From: Terriglobia bacterium
GTDB lineage: Bacteria; Acidobacteriota; Terriglobia; Bryobacterales; UBA6623
DNA length: 64,000 nucleotides
Assembly (NCBI GenBank): GCA_009838515.1
Contig: VXRL01000065.1
Location: 1 to 64,000 of the forward strand
Reading direction: 5' to 3'
The position numbers and the translations under genes were made by a program. Shown here in pieces: positions 1-7,415 of this stretch (the stretch's first letter is position 1; every line of letters starts with the position of its first letter). Under the pieces are notes generated by a model, which was given only the letters and a program-made list of their open reading frames with translations, ran no database searches and had not been told where the DNA came from.

Positions 1-332
1 ACAAATTTGCGGGGTTGTGGGGGGGGCTGCCCTAAATCGCCTACCACAATGCCCCGGGGTGAGTGCTGGGCCCCGGCGGCGGGCGAGGGTCGCGCGAGGT
101 GGCGCGCGACCCAACTGGTGTGCCCCACGCCGAACGTGCCGCGAACCGGCTCGAGCCGGACCGCAGTCTCCAAGTTGCGCAGCGTGCCGGTCGTGTGGCG
201 CGACTGCACACCCTTGGCGGATCCCACGGCGAGCCCCGCCGAGTCGTAGCCGCCGTATTCGAGCCTCCGGAGACCGTCGAGTATGACTGAGGCCGCCTGC
301 TTGCGCCCCGCGTATCCGACGATTCCGGCCAT
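1..332 (-). pseudogene. Degenerate GlmS-like glutamine amidotransferase domain, partial at window edge
   Basis: The reading frame from ATG 332 is open to the window edge and begins MAGIVGYAGRKQAAS, followed by RLEYGGYDSAGLAV and GTFGVGHTSW. These match the start of glucosamine-6-phosphate synthase (normally MCGIVGY..., RRLEYRGYDSAG, GIGHTRWATHG). The nucleophile Cys right after the start Met, which hydrolyses glutamine in this class II amidotransferase, is Ala here. The Arg of EYRGYDS is Gly, and the HTRWATHGRPSEENAHPH stretch is only faintly kept. After about residue 75 the similarity fades into a Gly/Pro-rich tail near a poly-G tract. It lies just downstream of purS on the same strand. I read it as a decaying paralogue or an amidotransferase-dead protein. 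The rest lies outside the window, so a full-length inactive variant cannot be excluded. Confidence 0.55.
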
Positions 333-346
333 AGCGCTTGTTCGGG

Positions 347-598
347 CTACGGCGCGTCCAGCACGGTCACTTCGTAGTCTTCGATCACGGGGTTGGCGAG
401 CACTTCCGCTGCTAGGCGCTCAAGGCGTTCCCGGACTCCTTCGGGACTGTCCCCCTGAGCGAGTTCAATTTCGAAGAACTTGCCCTGCCGTACGTCGACA
501 ATGTCCTCGTGTCCGTGGCCTCGGAGCGCCTTGGTGATGGCGCGTCCCTGCGGGTCCAGCACGGTTTTCTTGGGAGCGACTTGGATGATGGCCTTCAA
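347..598 (-). CDS. purS: Phosphoribosylformylglycinamidine synthase subunit PurS
   Basis: This 83-residue protein has the usual PurS length and pattern: an N-terminal beta strand (MKAIIQVAPKKTVLDPQG), a helix beginning AITKALRGHG, and the strand DIVDVRQGKFFEIEL. PurS bridges the PurL synthase and the PurQ glutaminase in the fourth step of purine synthesis, in bacteria that use the three-subunit enzyme. purQ and purL are not adjacent here; the next gene downstream is a degenerate GlmS-like frame. The start is TTG 598, because a stop codon lies in frame just upstream and the protein begins at the usual PurS position. No Shine-Dalgarno sequence is visible, and a -10-like TATAAT ends only five bases before the TTG. 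Confidence 0.85.
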   Translation of the reverse strand: MKAIIQVAPKKTVLDPQGRAITKALRGHGHEDIVDVRQGKFFEIELAQGDSPEGVRERLERLAAEVLANPVIEDYEVTVLDAP

Positions 599-603
599 GT
601 CCC

Positions 604-609
604 ATTATA
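604..609 (-). promoter_or_regulatory. Putative -10 box (TATAAT) immediately before purS
   Basis: On the minus strand TATAAT ends five bases before the TTG start of purS. Initiation six to seven bases downstream of it would fall on or next to the start codon, giving a leaderless or near-leaderless mRNA. No convincing -35 element is seen. Confidence 0.35.
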
Positions 610-760
610 TTGGGCTGTTCCAGTCCGAGCGGGGTCGCGCCGACCGATCGAACGAAGAGATTCTCACGCTTGGATCCGCCGCCACAAAGCCACTGCCGAG
701 CACGCTTCTAATGATGGGCACCGGCAGTCGGGGATGCACCAGCTCGCCGCCCGCCGGCAT

Positions 761-2131
761 CTATTTGCCGATGCAAAACGTGGAGAAGATCTGGTCCAAG
801 ATGTCATCCACCGAAGTCGCTCCGGTGATCGCATCGAGAGGTCCCAGAGCCTCGTACAGATCAAGCAACAGCATTTCATGCGGGACCTTCGCCTGGACAC
901 CGGCCGATGCCCTTTTAAGCGCCCGCAGCGCTTCGCGCAGCAGTTGTTCCTGGCGGATGTTGGTAACGAGCGAGCCCTCATGCAGAGTGTCCAATCCGGG
1001 CACGGTGCGCTGGCGGATCCGTTCGCGCAAATCCGCGATGCCCTCGCCGGTCTTGGCCGACACGGCTATCAGCCCTTCGACTTCGCCGCGCTGGCGCGGC
1101 AGGTCCAGCTTGTTGCCCACCAGCAGCGCCGGGCAGTCCGAGCTCGCCCGCCGCCACAATTCGTCGTCCTCGGCAGTGTCGGGTTGCGAGAGGTCCACCA
1201 CGACCAAGGCGCAATCGGCGTCGTGCAAGCTCTGCCACGACCGCTGGACACCTTCTGATTCGATTGCATCTCCGGTCGCCCGGATGCCCGCGGTGTCCAC
1301 TAGGTCCACCGGTAGCCCGTCGAATGAGGCCGTCTCGCTGATCGAATCCCGGGTTGTGCCCGCGGCGGGGTTGACGATCGCCCGCTCGCGCTCCAAGAGA
1401 CGGTTGAACAGACTGGACTTGCCGACGTTCGGGCGGCCCACGATGGCGAGTCGCAGGCCGCTGCGCACTACCTTGCCGACAGCGAACCCTTCAGCCAAAG
1501 TGCCGATCTGCTGCCGCGTCGGCGCCAGCGCCGCCGCGATCGCGGCGCTGTCTTCCACCTCGATATCGTCTTCTGCAAAGTCGATCCCCGCCTCCAGCCG
1601 TGCGATCAGAGTTAGCAGTGAGTTCTTGACGGCTTGCAGCCGCTTGGAGAGCGTCCCGGTCGTTTGCCGCGCGGCGATTCGGGCTTGATAAAGCGTGACA
1701 GAATCGATCAGATCGCGTACCGCCTCGGCTTGGACCAGATCCATGCGGCCGTTGCGCCAGGCTCGCCGCGTGAATTCTCCCGGTTCGGCCAGGCGGGCGC
1801 CCAGCTCCGCCGCTCGCTCGACCGCGTACCGCAATACCGGGGGGGAGCCGTGACAGCAGATCTCGACCACGTCCTCGCCTGTGTAGCTGGCGGGCGCTTG
1901 GAACAGCGTTACCAATACTTGGTCGACCAGTGCCCCTTCGGCATCGACGAGATGGTCTAGGACTGCCTCGCGCGGACGCCAGTGCCGTCGCTGCAATAGG
2001 CCGCGGGCGATCTCAACCGCCTGCCCGCCCGACAGCCTGACCACTCCCACGGCCGAGCGCCCGGCCGGCGTGGCGGTCGCGACGATGGTATCCGCCGCCA
2101 GTGCGGACAGATGCGGATCAAGCGGGGGCAC
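761..2131 (-). CDS. mnmE: tRNA uridine-5-carboxymethylaminomethyl(34) synthesis GTPase MnmE
   Basis: With MnmG, MnmE modifies the wobble uridine of several tRNAs in the cytoplasm. The 456-residue protein has the N-terminal tetrahydrofolate-binding domain starting DTIVATATPAGRSAVGVVRLSG, then a helical domain holding the GTPase. The GTPase motifs are GRPNVGKS (about residue 227), DTAG and NKLD. The C-terminus FCIGK carries the conserved Cys of the family. Length is normal. It is the last gene of the rpmH-rnpA-yidD-yidC-khpB-mnmE block, an order widely conserved in bacteria, and starts 45 bases after khpB ends, so co-transcription is likely. Confidence 0.96.
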   Translation of the reverse strand: MPPLDPHLSALAADTIVATATPAGRSAVGVVRLSGGQAVEIARGLLQRRHWRPREAVLDHLVDAEGALVDQVLVTLFQAPASYTGEDVVEICCHGSPPVLRYAVERAAELGARLAEPGEFTRRAWRNGRMDLVQAEAVRDLIDSVTLYQARIAARQTTGTLSKRLQAVKNSLLTLIARLEAGIDFAEDDIEVEDSAAIAAALAPTRQQIGTLAEGFAVGKVVRSGLRLAIVGRPNVGKSSLFNRLLERERAIVNPAAGTTRDSISETASFDGLPVDLVDTAGIRATGDAIESEGVQRSWQSLHDADCALVVVDLSQPDTAEDDELWRRASSDCPALLVGNKLDLPRQRGEVEGLIAVSAKTGEGIADLRERIRQRTVPGLDTLHEGSLVTNIRQEQLLREALRALKRASAGVQAKVPHEMLLLDLYEALGPLDAITGATSVDDILDQIFSTFCIGK

Positions 2132-2176
2132 GGCCGATTCAAGGGGCTGTCCGGGGCAGCCGATCGCTGGCCGCCG

Positions 2177-2683
2177 CTAGCTGTCTTCGCTGGCGCGTGG
2201 CTCGACCACCGTGTAGCGGTTGGGCGGGGTGCCCTCGGAGAGGGTCGTGATCTCATCGTCGCTGCTGAGCGTGACATGTACGATGCGCCGCTCGCGGGAA
2301 GTCATCGGGCGAAACCTGTACGGCTTGCCGGTCTGCTTGACTTGCTCCGCAGCGGCTTTGGCCTTCAAGCACAGCTCTTCGATGCGGTGCATGCGATAGT
2401 CGTTCACATCGAAGATCAGCCGGTAGCGGTCTTGGTGCGGGATGCGCAGGGCCTCGAGGGTCAGTTGCTCCAGGGCCAGAAGCAGCTCCGCCCGGCGGTG
2501 CAGGAGCATGCGCGCGTCGTTTCCCTCGAAATCGACCATCAGCTCAGGGCCGATCACCGCGAGCTTGCCCTTCACCTCGAATATGTCGTAGTCGATGTCG
2601 AAGTCGGCCGCATCCAGCACAGGGTTGAGAAAGTCATCGATCAGCGGGCCGAGGGATTCAATGGTCCATTCGATGTCTGCCAT
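2177..2683 (-). CDS. khpB: KH-R3H RNA-binding protein KhpB (Jag)
   Basis: The 168-residue protein sits directly after yidC, the usual place of jag/khpB (SpoIIIJ-associated protein). Residues about 35-100 form a type II KH-like domain (VIGPELMVDFEGNDARMLLHRR, where GNDA stands in place of the usual GKDG-type loop). Residues about 125-150 form the R3H domain (YRFRPMTSRERRIVHVTL, with the R-x-x-x-H signature). Family members bind many RNAs in the cytoplasm and affect cell division and elongation. The N-terminal Jag-N domain of firmicute homologues is missing, so this is the short form typical of Gram-negative phyla. Confidence 0.85.
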   Translation of the reverse strand: MADIEWTIESLGPLIDDFLNPVLDAADFDIDYDIFEVKGKLAVIGPELMVDFEGNDARMLLHRRAELLLALEQLTLEALRIPHQDRYRLIFDVNDYRMHRIEELCLKAKAAAEQVKQTGKPYRFRPMTSRERRIVHVTLSSDDEITTLSEGTPPNRYTVVEPRASEDS

Positions 2684-2719
2684 GGTCGTTTCGCCGCGCC
2701 GCTGGGGAACTGCGGCGCA

Positions 2720-4435
2720 CTACTTGCCGCGCTTTTTCCGCTTGCCCCGCTGCGGCTTGCGGTCCAATTCCAGTTGCTCCTGCGGTAGCCGGTTCAGCAC
2801 GAGTTGCTGCGCTATGCCCACACAATTGCTGGTCAGCCAGTATAGCACCAGGCCGGCTTGGAACTGGTAGAAGATGAATCCGAACACTAGCGGCATGAAC
2901 TTCATCATCCGGGCCTGCATGGCGTCCGTGGTTGGCGTTGGCGTGAGCGATTGCGACCAGAACTGGGTGGCCACCATGGCCAACGGCAGCACGCGGATTG
3001 CTAGGGTCTCTGGATTGGACAGGTCCGACACCCACAGCCATTCCGCCTGCCGCATCTCGATCGCTACCGTGAGCAGCTTGTAGAAGGCGAAGAAGAAAGG
3101 CATCTGCAGCACGATCGGAAGGCAGCCACCCATGGGGTTCGCGTTGTGCTTCTTGTACAGGGCCTGCAACTCTTCGTTTTGCTTGGCCTTGCGCGGATCG
3201 CGCATACCCACGCCCTTGTAGCGGTTGTTGATCTCCTTCACGAGCGGCTGCAGCTGCTGCATCTTGCGCATCGACTTGGTGCTCTTGTACTTGAGCGGGA
3301 ATAGGATCGTATTGATGATGATCGTGACGATCACGATGCTCCAGCCCCAGTTGGCGACGATGTTGGAGTGTACCCAGCGCAGCATGAAGACCAGCGGCTC
3401 GGCGATGAAGGCGAAGAAGCCGTAGTCAACGATGCCGCGAAACGCGTTGCCGACCTCTCCCACCTCGGCCAGGGCCGAGCGGCTCTTCGGGCCCACGTAC
3501 AGCCGGAAGCGGTTGTCCGTAGAGCCGCCGAATGCGCCGGCCACGTAGGTCTGCTGCTCGCCGGGCTCCGCTCCCGCCGGCACAATCTCGATAGCGCTGG
3601 TCTCGATCCGCATGTCTTGTCCGGCCTCGGGGATGGCGGCTGCGGTGAAGAACAGGTCGGTGATGCCCACGAAAGGGAAGGGGCCCGAATGGGTAATGCG
3701 CTCGTCCTCGGCATCGTCGGCGGGTACGTACTCGATATCGCCGTCCGTGTAGTAATAGGTCTGGCTATGCACCGAATTGCCGGCTTGGGCCGTGTCGCCG
3801 AAGCCGCCCCCCCAGGACAGCAGGTGGCGCTGCGGACGGCCCGCTTCCACGACTTGGGTCTCGACCTGCACGACGTGGCCGGAGCCCTCGAACGCGAAGC
3901 GCTTCAGAATCCGTAGCCCAGACTTCGCGTATTCGAAGGTCAGGGTCTCCGGCGCGTTGCGCACGCGTCGGCCGGGGCTGACTGCGAACAGCGCTTCGTC
4001 GGCGCCCTCGATCGGGTCGCCGCCGGGCCGCACGAGCCGGAACGGCATGCCGTAGCGCTTGGCCCCGTCAGCGTGGACCAGGTCGAGCGGATTGCCGAGC
4101 GAGTCGTTGAATTGCTTGAGTTGCCAACTGGTCACCACGGCCCCGCGGTTGGTGAACTCTACGCGGTAGTTCTCGTTCTCGACCACCACCGTTTGCTCCG
4201 CATCGGCTTCGACATCAGCGTCGTCGGCCTCCTCGGCGGCGGTCGCTCGCCGCTGTTCCGGCTCGGCTTGGTCGCCCGCCTCGGCAGGCTCTGCGATGGT
4301 TTCCTCGAGCGCGTCCTGTGCGGGTTGCGGCGGAGGTTCGGGGCGCGGAGCCAGATAGATGTACAGGCCCATCACCACGGCCGACAGGACCGCCGCCATG
4401 AGCATTCGGCGTTGGATAAATTGTTCGTCGTTCAC
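2720..4435 (-). CDS. yidC: Membrane protein insertase YidC
   Basis: YidC inserts and folds inner-membrane proteins, alone or with SecYEG. The 571-residue protein has the Gram-negative architecture: an N-terminal membrane anchor (residues about 10-28), an acidic low-complexity linker (about 35-85), the large periplasmic beta-sandwich domain (about 90-335), then the conserved five-helix core. The core is recognised by NWGWSIVIVTIIINTILFPLKY, the cytoplasmic KMQQLQP hairpin, NPMGGCLPIVLQMPFFFAFY and a final helix before a basic tail (RKPQRGKRKKRGK) of the kind that contacts ribosomes. It starts four bases after yidD ends and is followed by khpB. Confidence 0.96.
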   Translation of the reverse strand: MNDEQFIQRRMLMAAVLSAVVMGLYIYLAPRPEPPPQPAQDALEETIAEPAEAGDQAEPEQRRATAAEEADDADVEADAEQTVVVENENYRVEFTNRGAVVTSWQLKQFNDSLGNPLDLVHADGAKRYGMPFRLVRPGGDPIEGADEALFAVSPGRRVRNAPETLTFEYAKSGLRILKRFAFEGSGHVVQVETQVVEAGRPQRHLLSWGGGFGDTAQAGNSVHSQTYYYTDGDIEYVPADDAEDERITHSGPFPFVGITDLFFTAAAIPEAGQDMRIETSAIEIVPAGAEPGEQQTYVAGAFGGSTDNRFRLYVGPKSRSALAEVGEVGNAFRGIVDYGFFAFIAEPLVFMLRWVHSNIVANWGWSIVIVTIIINTILFPLKYKSTKSMRKMQQLQPLVKEINNRYKGVGMRDPRKAKQNEELQALYKKHNANPMGGCLPIVLQMPFFFAFYKLLTVAIEMRQAEWLWVSDLSNPETLAIRVLPLAMVATQFWSQSLTPTPTTDAMQARMMKFMPLVFGFIFYQFQAGLVLYWLTSNCVGIAQQLVLNRLPQEQLELDRKPQRGKRKKRGK

Positions 4436-4439
4436 GGGC

Positions 4440-4742
4440 TTAGTGATCCACTCGCCGGACGGCCTTTGGGACTAGGTCGATTCCGCCGGGCGAGAACGGA
4501 TGGCAGCGGATCAGCCGCTTGGCCGCCAACAGAGCGCCGCGGGCAATCCCATGATGCTCGATGGCTTCGTGTGCATAGTCCGAGCAGGTCGGATGGAATC
4601 TGCAGGCGGGCGGCACCAGCGGCGAAACGGCCACCTTGTAGACCCGCAGGATCGCCAGCGCGACGGCTTGCGGGACACTGCGCCGGCACCGCCGCGACGG
4701 CTCAGCCGAGCCTCTGCGCGGCCTTGGGCAGCATTCGGGCAA
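4440..4742 (-). CDS. yidD: Membrane protein insertion efficiency factor YidD
   Basis: This small 100-residue protein carries the family signature [15 protein letters not shown], then [29 protein letters not shown]. YidD is a peripheral inner-membrane protein with an amphipathic N-terminal helix that helps YidC-dependent insertion. The frame overlaps the end of rnpA by 41 bases when the start at 4742 is used. No later ATG, GTG or TTG in frame leaves the amphipathic helix ([17 protein letters not shown]) intact, so the overlapping start is preferred. Close coupling with rnpA and yidC is typical. Confidence 0.9.
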   Translation of the reverse strand: MPECCPRPRRGSAEPSRRCRRSVPQAVALAILRVYKVAVSPLVPPACRFHPTCSDYAHEAIEHHGIARGALLAAKRLIRCHPFSPGGIDLVPKAVRRVDH

Positions 4743-5139
4743 TCTCTTTCTCCACCTCTCGGGCCTGCGCCGTGGCGAGCCCGTAACGGGCGTGCAGCAC
4801 CACGTCCATGCCAGTCGGCAGCAAGCGCCACTGCTGGCGAACGGCCTCGCGCAGCAAGCGCTTGCAGCGGTTTCTGACTACGGAGTTGCCGATCTTGCGG
4901 GTGACTGTCAGGCCGACGCGGGCGGGACGGTCCGCACCCGTTGCCATCGCGAAGATCGTGACTAGCCGGGCTCCGACCCGAACACCTCCATCATAGACTG
5001 CTTGGAAGTCGGCGCGCTTGAGGATCCGCCGCTGCCTCGGAAACCCCCTGCCGACGGTCAGATCAGGTGCGAATTCCGCGTTTCTCGTCGCTGACGGTGA
5101 GGCGCTTGCGCCCCTTGGCGCGGCGAGCTTTGAGCACAC
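4702..5139 (-). CDS. rnpA: Ribonuclease P protein component
   Basis: RnpA is the protein cofactor that helps RNase P RNA bind pre-tRNA. The core is unmistakable: [16 protein letters not shown], then [29 protein letters not shown] with the RNR signature. The only ATG/GTG/TTG start in frame is GTG 5139, inside rpmH; between it and the core there is only a CTG (next to the rpmH stop). The gene therefore either overlaps rpmH by 77 bases, adding about 35 residues, or starts at a rare CTG. Overlap of rnpA with rpmH is known in Thermus. The extra N-terminus is not similar to other RnpA proteins. Confidence 0.93.
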   Translation of the reverse strand: MCSKLAAPRGASASPSATRNAEFAPDLTVGRGFPRQRRILKRADFQAVYDGGVRVGARLVTIFAMATGADRPARVGLTVTRKIGNSVVRNRCKRLLREAVRQQWRLLPTGMDVVLHARYGLATAQAREVEKEIARMLPKAAQRLG

Positions 5140-5227
5140 GTCGGCCTCCCGCTGTCCTCATCCGAATGCGGAACCCGTGCGTCTTCGCTCTCTTGCGCCG
5201 GTTCGGCTGGTATGTTCTCTTCGGCAT
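5063..5227 (-). CDS. rpmH: 50S ribosomal protein L34
   Basis: The 54-residue basic protein begins [20 protein letters not shown] and continues with [21 protein letters not shown], the L34 signature; the tail is a little longer than usual. L34 is part of the large ribosomal subunit. ATG 5227 was chosen because it matches the universal start of the family and has AAGGGG at good spacing; the longer frame upstream does not resemble L34. It is the first gene of the rnpA-yidD-yidC-khpB-mnmE block. dnaA, often divergent to rpmH, is absent, and a secreted BNR-type gene stands there instead. Confidence 0.97.
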   Translation of the reverse strand: MPKRTYQPNRRKRAKTHGFRIRMRTAGGRRVLKARRAKGRKRLTVSDEKRGIRT

Positions 5228-5528
5228 TGGCTGCCCCTTCCGTCGGGTGTCTCTTGGGCCAAGGGGTCCCGAAGAGCCTGAAACCACAGTCTAGCATAGC
5301 GTCGGCGGAGAGATCCTCCGCCAAGCTGGCCCTGTCGAGGGCTCTTGGGCAAATCGGGCTGCCTCCTTCCAAAGGGATCTCGGAAGACCGACACAGACCC
5401 GCGGTGCCCGCGCGCGCACCGCGCCCGAGGCCGTGGGAACAGACATGACGCGGCATGCGCTCGCGATTCCGGTCGCGCTGCCGTTGGATTTGCTTGATTC
5501 CAGGCACCGGGCTATGCTGGATGCTCTC

Positions 5529-6869
5529 ATGAGGCAGCTACTGTTCACGTTGCTACTGGCTAGCTGCCCATTGGCAGCCCAGGTTGTGCGGTTCGCGGGA
5601 GATGGGGCATTGAAGATGCTCTATGACAACCGCATGTATCCTCAAGCGGTTATCAGCCGGGACCAGCTTCACATGGTCTGGCGCGGCGACGAGGGGCTGC
5701 CTTGGATTCGCTCCTATGACCTCGCCGAGCGCAAGTTCTCCGAGCCCCACATGCTGCTGTCCGGAACTGGCATCGAAATCGATGCCCAGCGCTTCGAGCG
5801 GGACCAACACTACGCACCGGTTGTGTGGGCCGAGTCGGACGGCCGCGTGCACGTCGCTTTCGGCTTCCATCGCACTCCGGGATACCACCTAGCGACGAAG
5901 CAGCCCGGCGCCACGGACGCATGGGAGCGGCTTGCCGAGATTTCGCAGTCGGTATCCTACCCGCAAGTCCACGATCTCGCCGATGGCAGGACGCTTGTCT
6001 ATTTCCGCGAGAGCGGCCACCTGGGCTTTTGGACCTATCGCACCTCCGCCGACGGGGGCCGCACCTGGGACAAGCCGAACAGCCCTGTGATCGACATGGA
6101 CGCGCCTCCGCACGAGTCGCCGCTGGCGTCCCACGCGGGCTCGTATCAGACGACACAGGTCAGCTCAGACGGCGGCACGCTGCACATCGCGTTCATTTGG
6201 AAGGTCGAAGAGCCCATTGCGAGCCGGCGCTACGGATCGGTGCTGCACGACTACACCAGGCGCCACAACCTCTACTATGTCCGGGCCGACCTCGCAAGCG
6301 GGAAGGTCTTCAACGCGCACGGCAAGGAACTCGCCAGGCCTGTGAACTTCGCGAGCGCCCAACGCGACTGCTTGGTCCTTGACACGGAAGGCGGCAGTGC
6401 GTCTGTGGGCCCGTCGATCGCGCTCGGGCCGGACGGCGAGCCGAACTTCCTGCTGCCGGTATCGGGCCAGACGCCCTATGCTTCGACGTTCTATTTCGTG
6501 CGCCTGCGCGCAGGCAAGTGGGAGAAGACGCCCCTGACGGGAACCGGGCATCCGTTCAACTCGACTCACTTGGTGGCGCGCCCGGACGGGTCCTTCCAAG
6601 CCTTCTTGATCGCCGGCGACGGCGAGACAAACGAGGACACGCTCATGAACAGCTACGGCTGGGGCGACCGCGTCGAGGAATGGGTGTCTGACGCTTCAGG
6701 CAGCCACTGGAAGCGCTCCCGCGACCTGACCCCCAAGACCGGATTGCGCTACCAAAGCGTCAAGTTCGTGCGCGGCGAGGATGGGCAGAGCGTCGACGAC
6801 CTGCTGCTGTTCTACGCTTGGCAGGGGACCGGCAAGGGCTCGGCGTACCTGCTGGACGAGCGCGACTAG
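5529..6869 (+). CDS. Secreted BNR-repeat family protein
   Basis: The predicted 446-residue protein starts with a Sec signal peptide (MRQLLFTLLLASCPLAAQ), which is why ATG 5529 is preferred over the longer frame beginning at 5433. The mature part resembles the BNR_4 family of putative glycan-active beta-propellers: repeats such as YFRESGHLGFWTYRTSADGGRTWDKPNSPV, with an S-x-D-G-G-x-T-W Asp-box, and GPSIALGPDGEPNFLLPVSG. Several relatives are linked to polysaccharide breakdown, but no catalytic residues can be assigned from sequence alone. It is transcribed away from rpmH. The nearby sulfatase at 7.4 kb fits a role in sulfated glycan use, which is inference. Confidence 0.7.
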   Translation: MRQLLFTLLLASCPLAAQVVRFAGDGALKMLYDNRMYPQAVISRDQLHMVWRGDEGLPWIRSYDLAERKFSEPHMLLSGTGIEIDAQRFERDQHYAPVVWAESDGRVHVAFGFHRTPGYHLATKQPGATDAWERLAEISQSVSYPQVHDLADGRTLVYFRESGHLGFWTYRTSADGGRTWDKPNSPVIDMDAPPHESPLASHAGSYQTTQVSSDGGTLHIAFIWKVEEPIASRRYGSVLHDYTRRHNLYYVRADLASGKVFNAHGKELARPVNFASAQRDCLVLDTEGGSASVGPSIALGPDGEPNFLLPVSGQTPYASTFYFVRLRAGKWEKTPLTGTGHPFNSTHLVARPDGSFQAFLIAGDGETNEDTLMNSYGWGDRVEEWVSDASGSHWKRSRDLTPKTGLRYQSVKFVRGEDGQSVDDLLLFYAWQGTGKGSAYLLDERD

Positions 6870-6893
6870 CCCGGAGAGGGAAAGCGCCGCCCA

Positions 6894-7349
6894 CTACGGC
6901 TCCAGCTGGAGCGAGTGGATCTCTTTCACGAATTGATGCTCGTCTTGGAAGTCTCGATACACCGACGCGAAACGGACGTAGGCGACGCGGTCGACCCGCT
7001 TGAGTTCCTGCATGAGCAACTCACCGATCCTGCTTGTGGGGCACTCGCCTTCGGGCGATCCCATCACTTCGGACTCGGCGGCGCTGACCATCGCTTCGAT
7101 GGCCGCCATCGGAACGGGCCGCTTCTCGCAAGCTCGCATCAGCCCTTGTAGCACCTTCTTGCGGTCGAAGCGCTCGCGGTGGAGGTCCTTCTTCACGACC
7201 ATGACGGGAAGTTCCTCGACCCGCTCGTAGGTGGTGAAGCGGCGCTTGCAGGACAAGCAATCGCGGCGGCGCCGGATTACCTCCTCCCCCTTGGTCGTGC
7301 GGGAGTCGATCACCTTGTTCTTCATGTGGCCGCAGTACGGGCAGAGCAC
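6894..7349 (-). CDS. nrdR: Transcriptional repressor NrdR
   Basis: The 151-residue protein has the NrdR layout: an N-terminal zinc ribbon (CPYCGH and CLSCKRRFTTYER) and an ATP-cone domain beginning VMVVKKDLHRERFDRKKVLQGLMRACEKRPV and ending YVRFASVYRDFQDEHQFVKEI. NrdR senses dATP/ATP and represses ribonucleotide reductase genes by binding NrdR boxes. The start is GTG 7349, placing the first zinc Cys at residue 3 as in the family. No ribonucleotide reductase gene is nearby. It is divergent from the sulfatase gene at 7416. Confidence 0.95.
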   Translation of the reverse strand: MLCPYCGHMKNKVIDSRTTKGEEVIRRRRDCLSCKRRFTTYERVEELPVMVVKKDLHRERFDRKKVLQGLMRACEKRPVPMAAIEAMVSAAESEVMGSPEGECPTSRIGELLMQELKRVDRVAYVRFASVYRDFQDEHQFVKEIHSLQLEP

Positions 7350-7415
7350 GGTGAGGTCGGCGGCTTGCGCCGGACCTACGATTCTAACCGTTAGCGCCTC
7401 GCTATACTCTGGGGC

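Noticed and set aside
480-1688. A 402-codon open frame on the plus strand
   Set aside because: Runs antisense to purS and mnmE, both of which are certain.
5288-5528. Possible chromosomal origin next to rpmH
   Set aside because: No DnaA-box-like TTATCCACA sequences and no A+T-rich unwinding region; dnaA and dnaN are absent.
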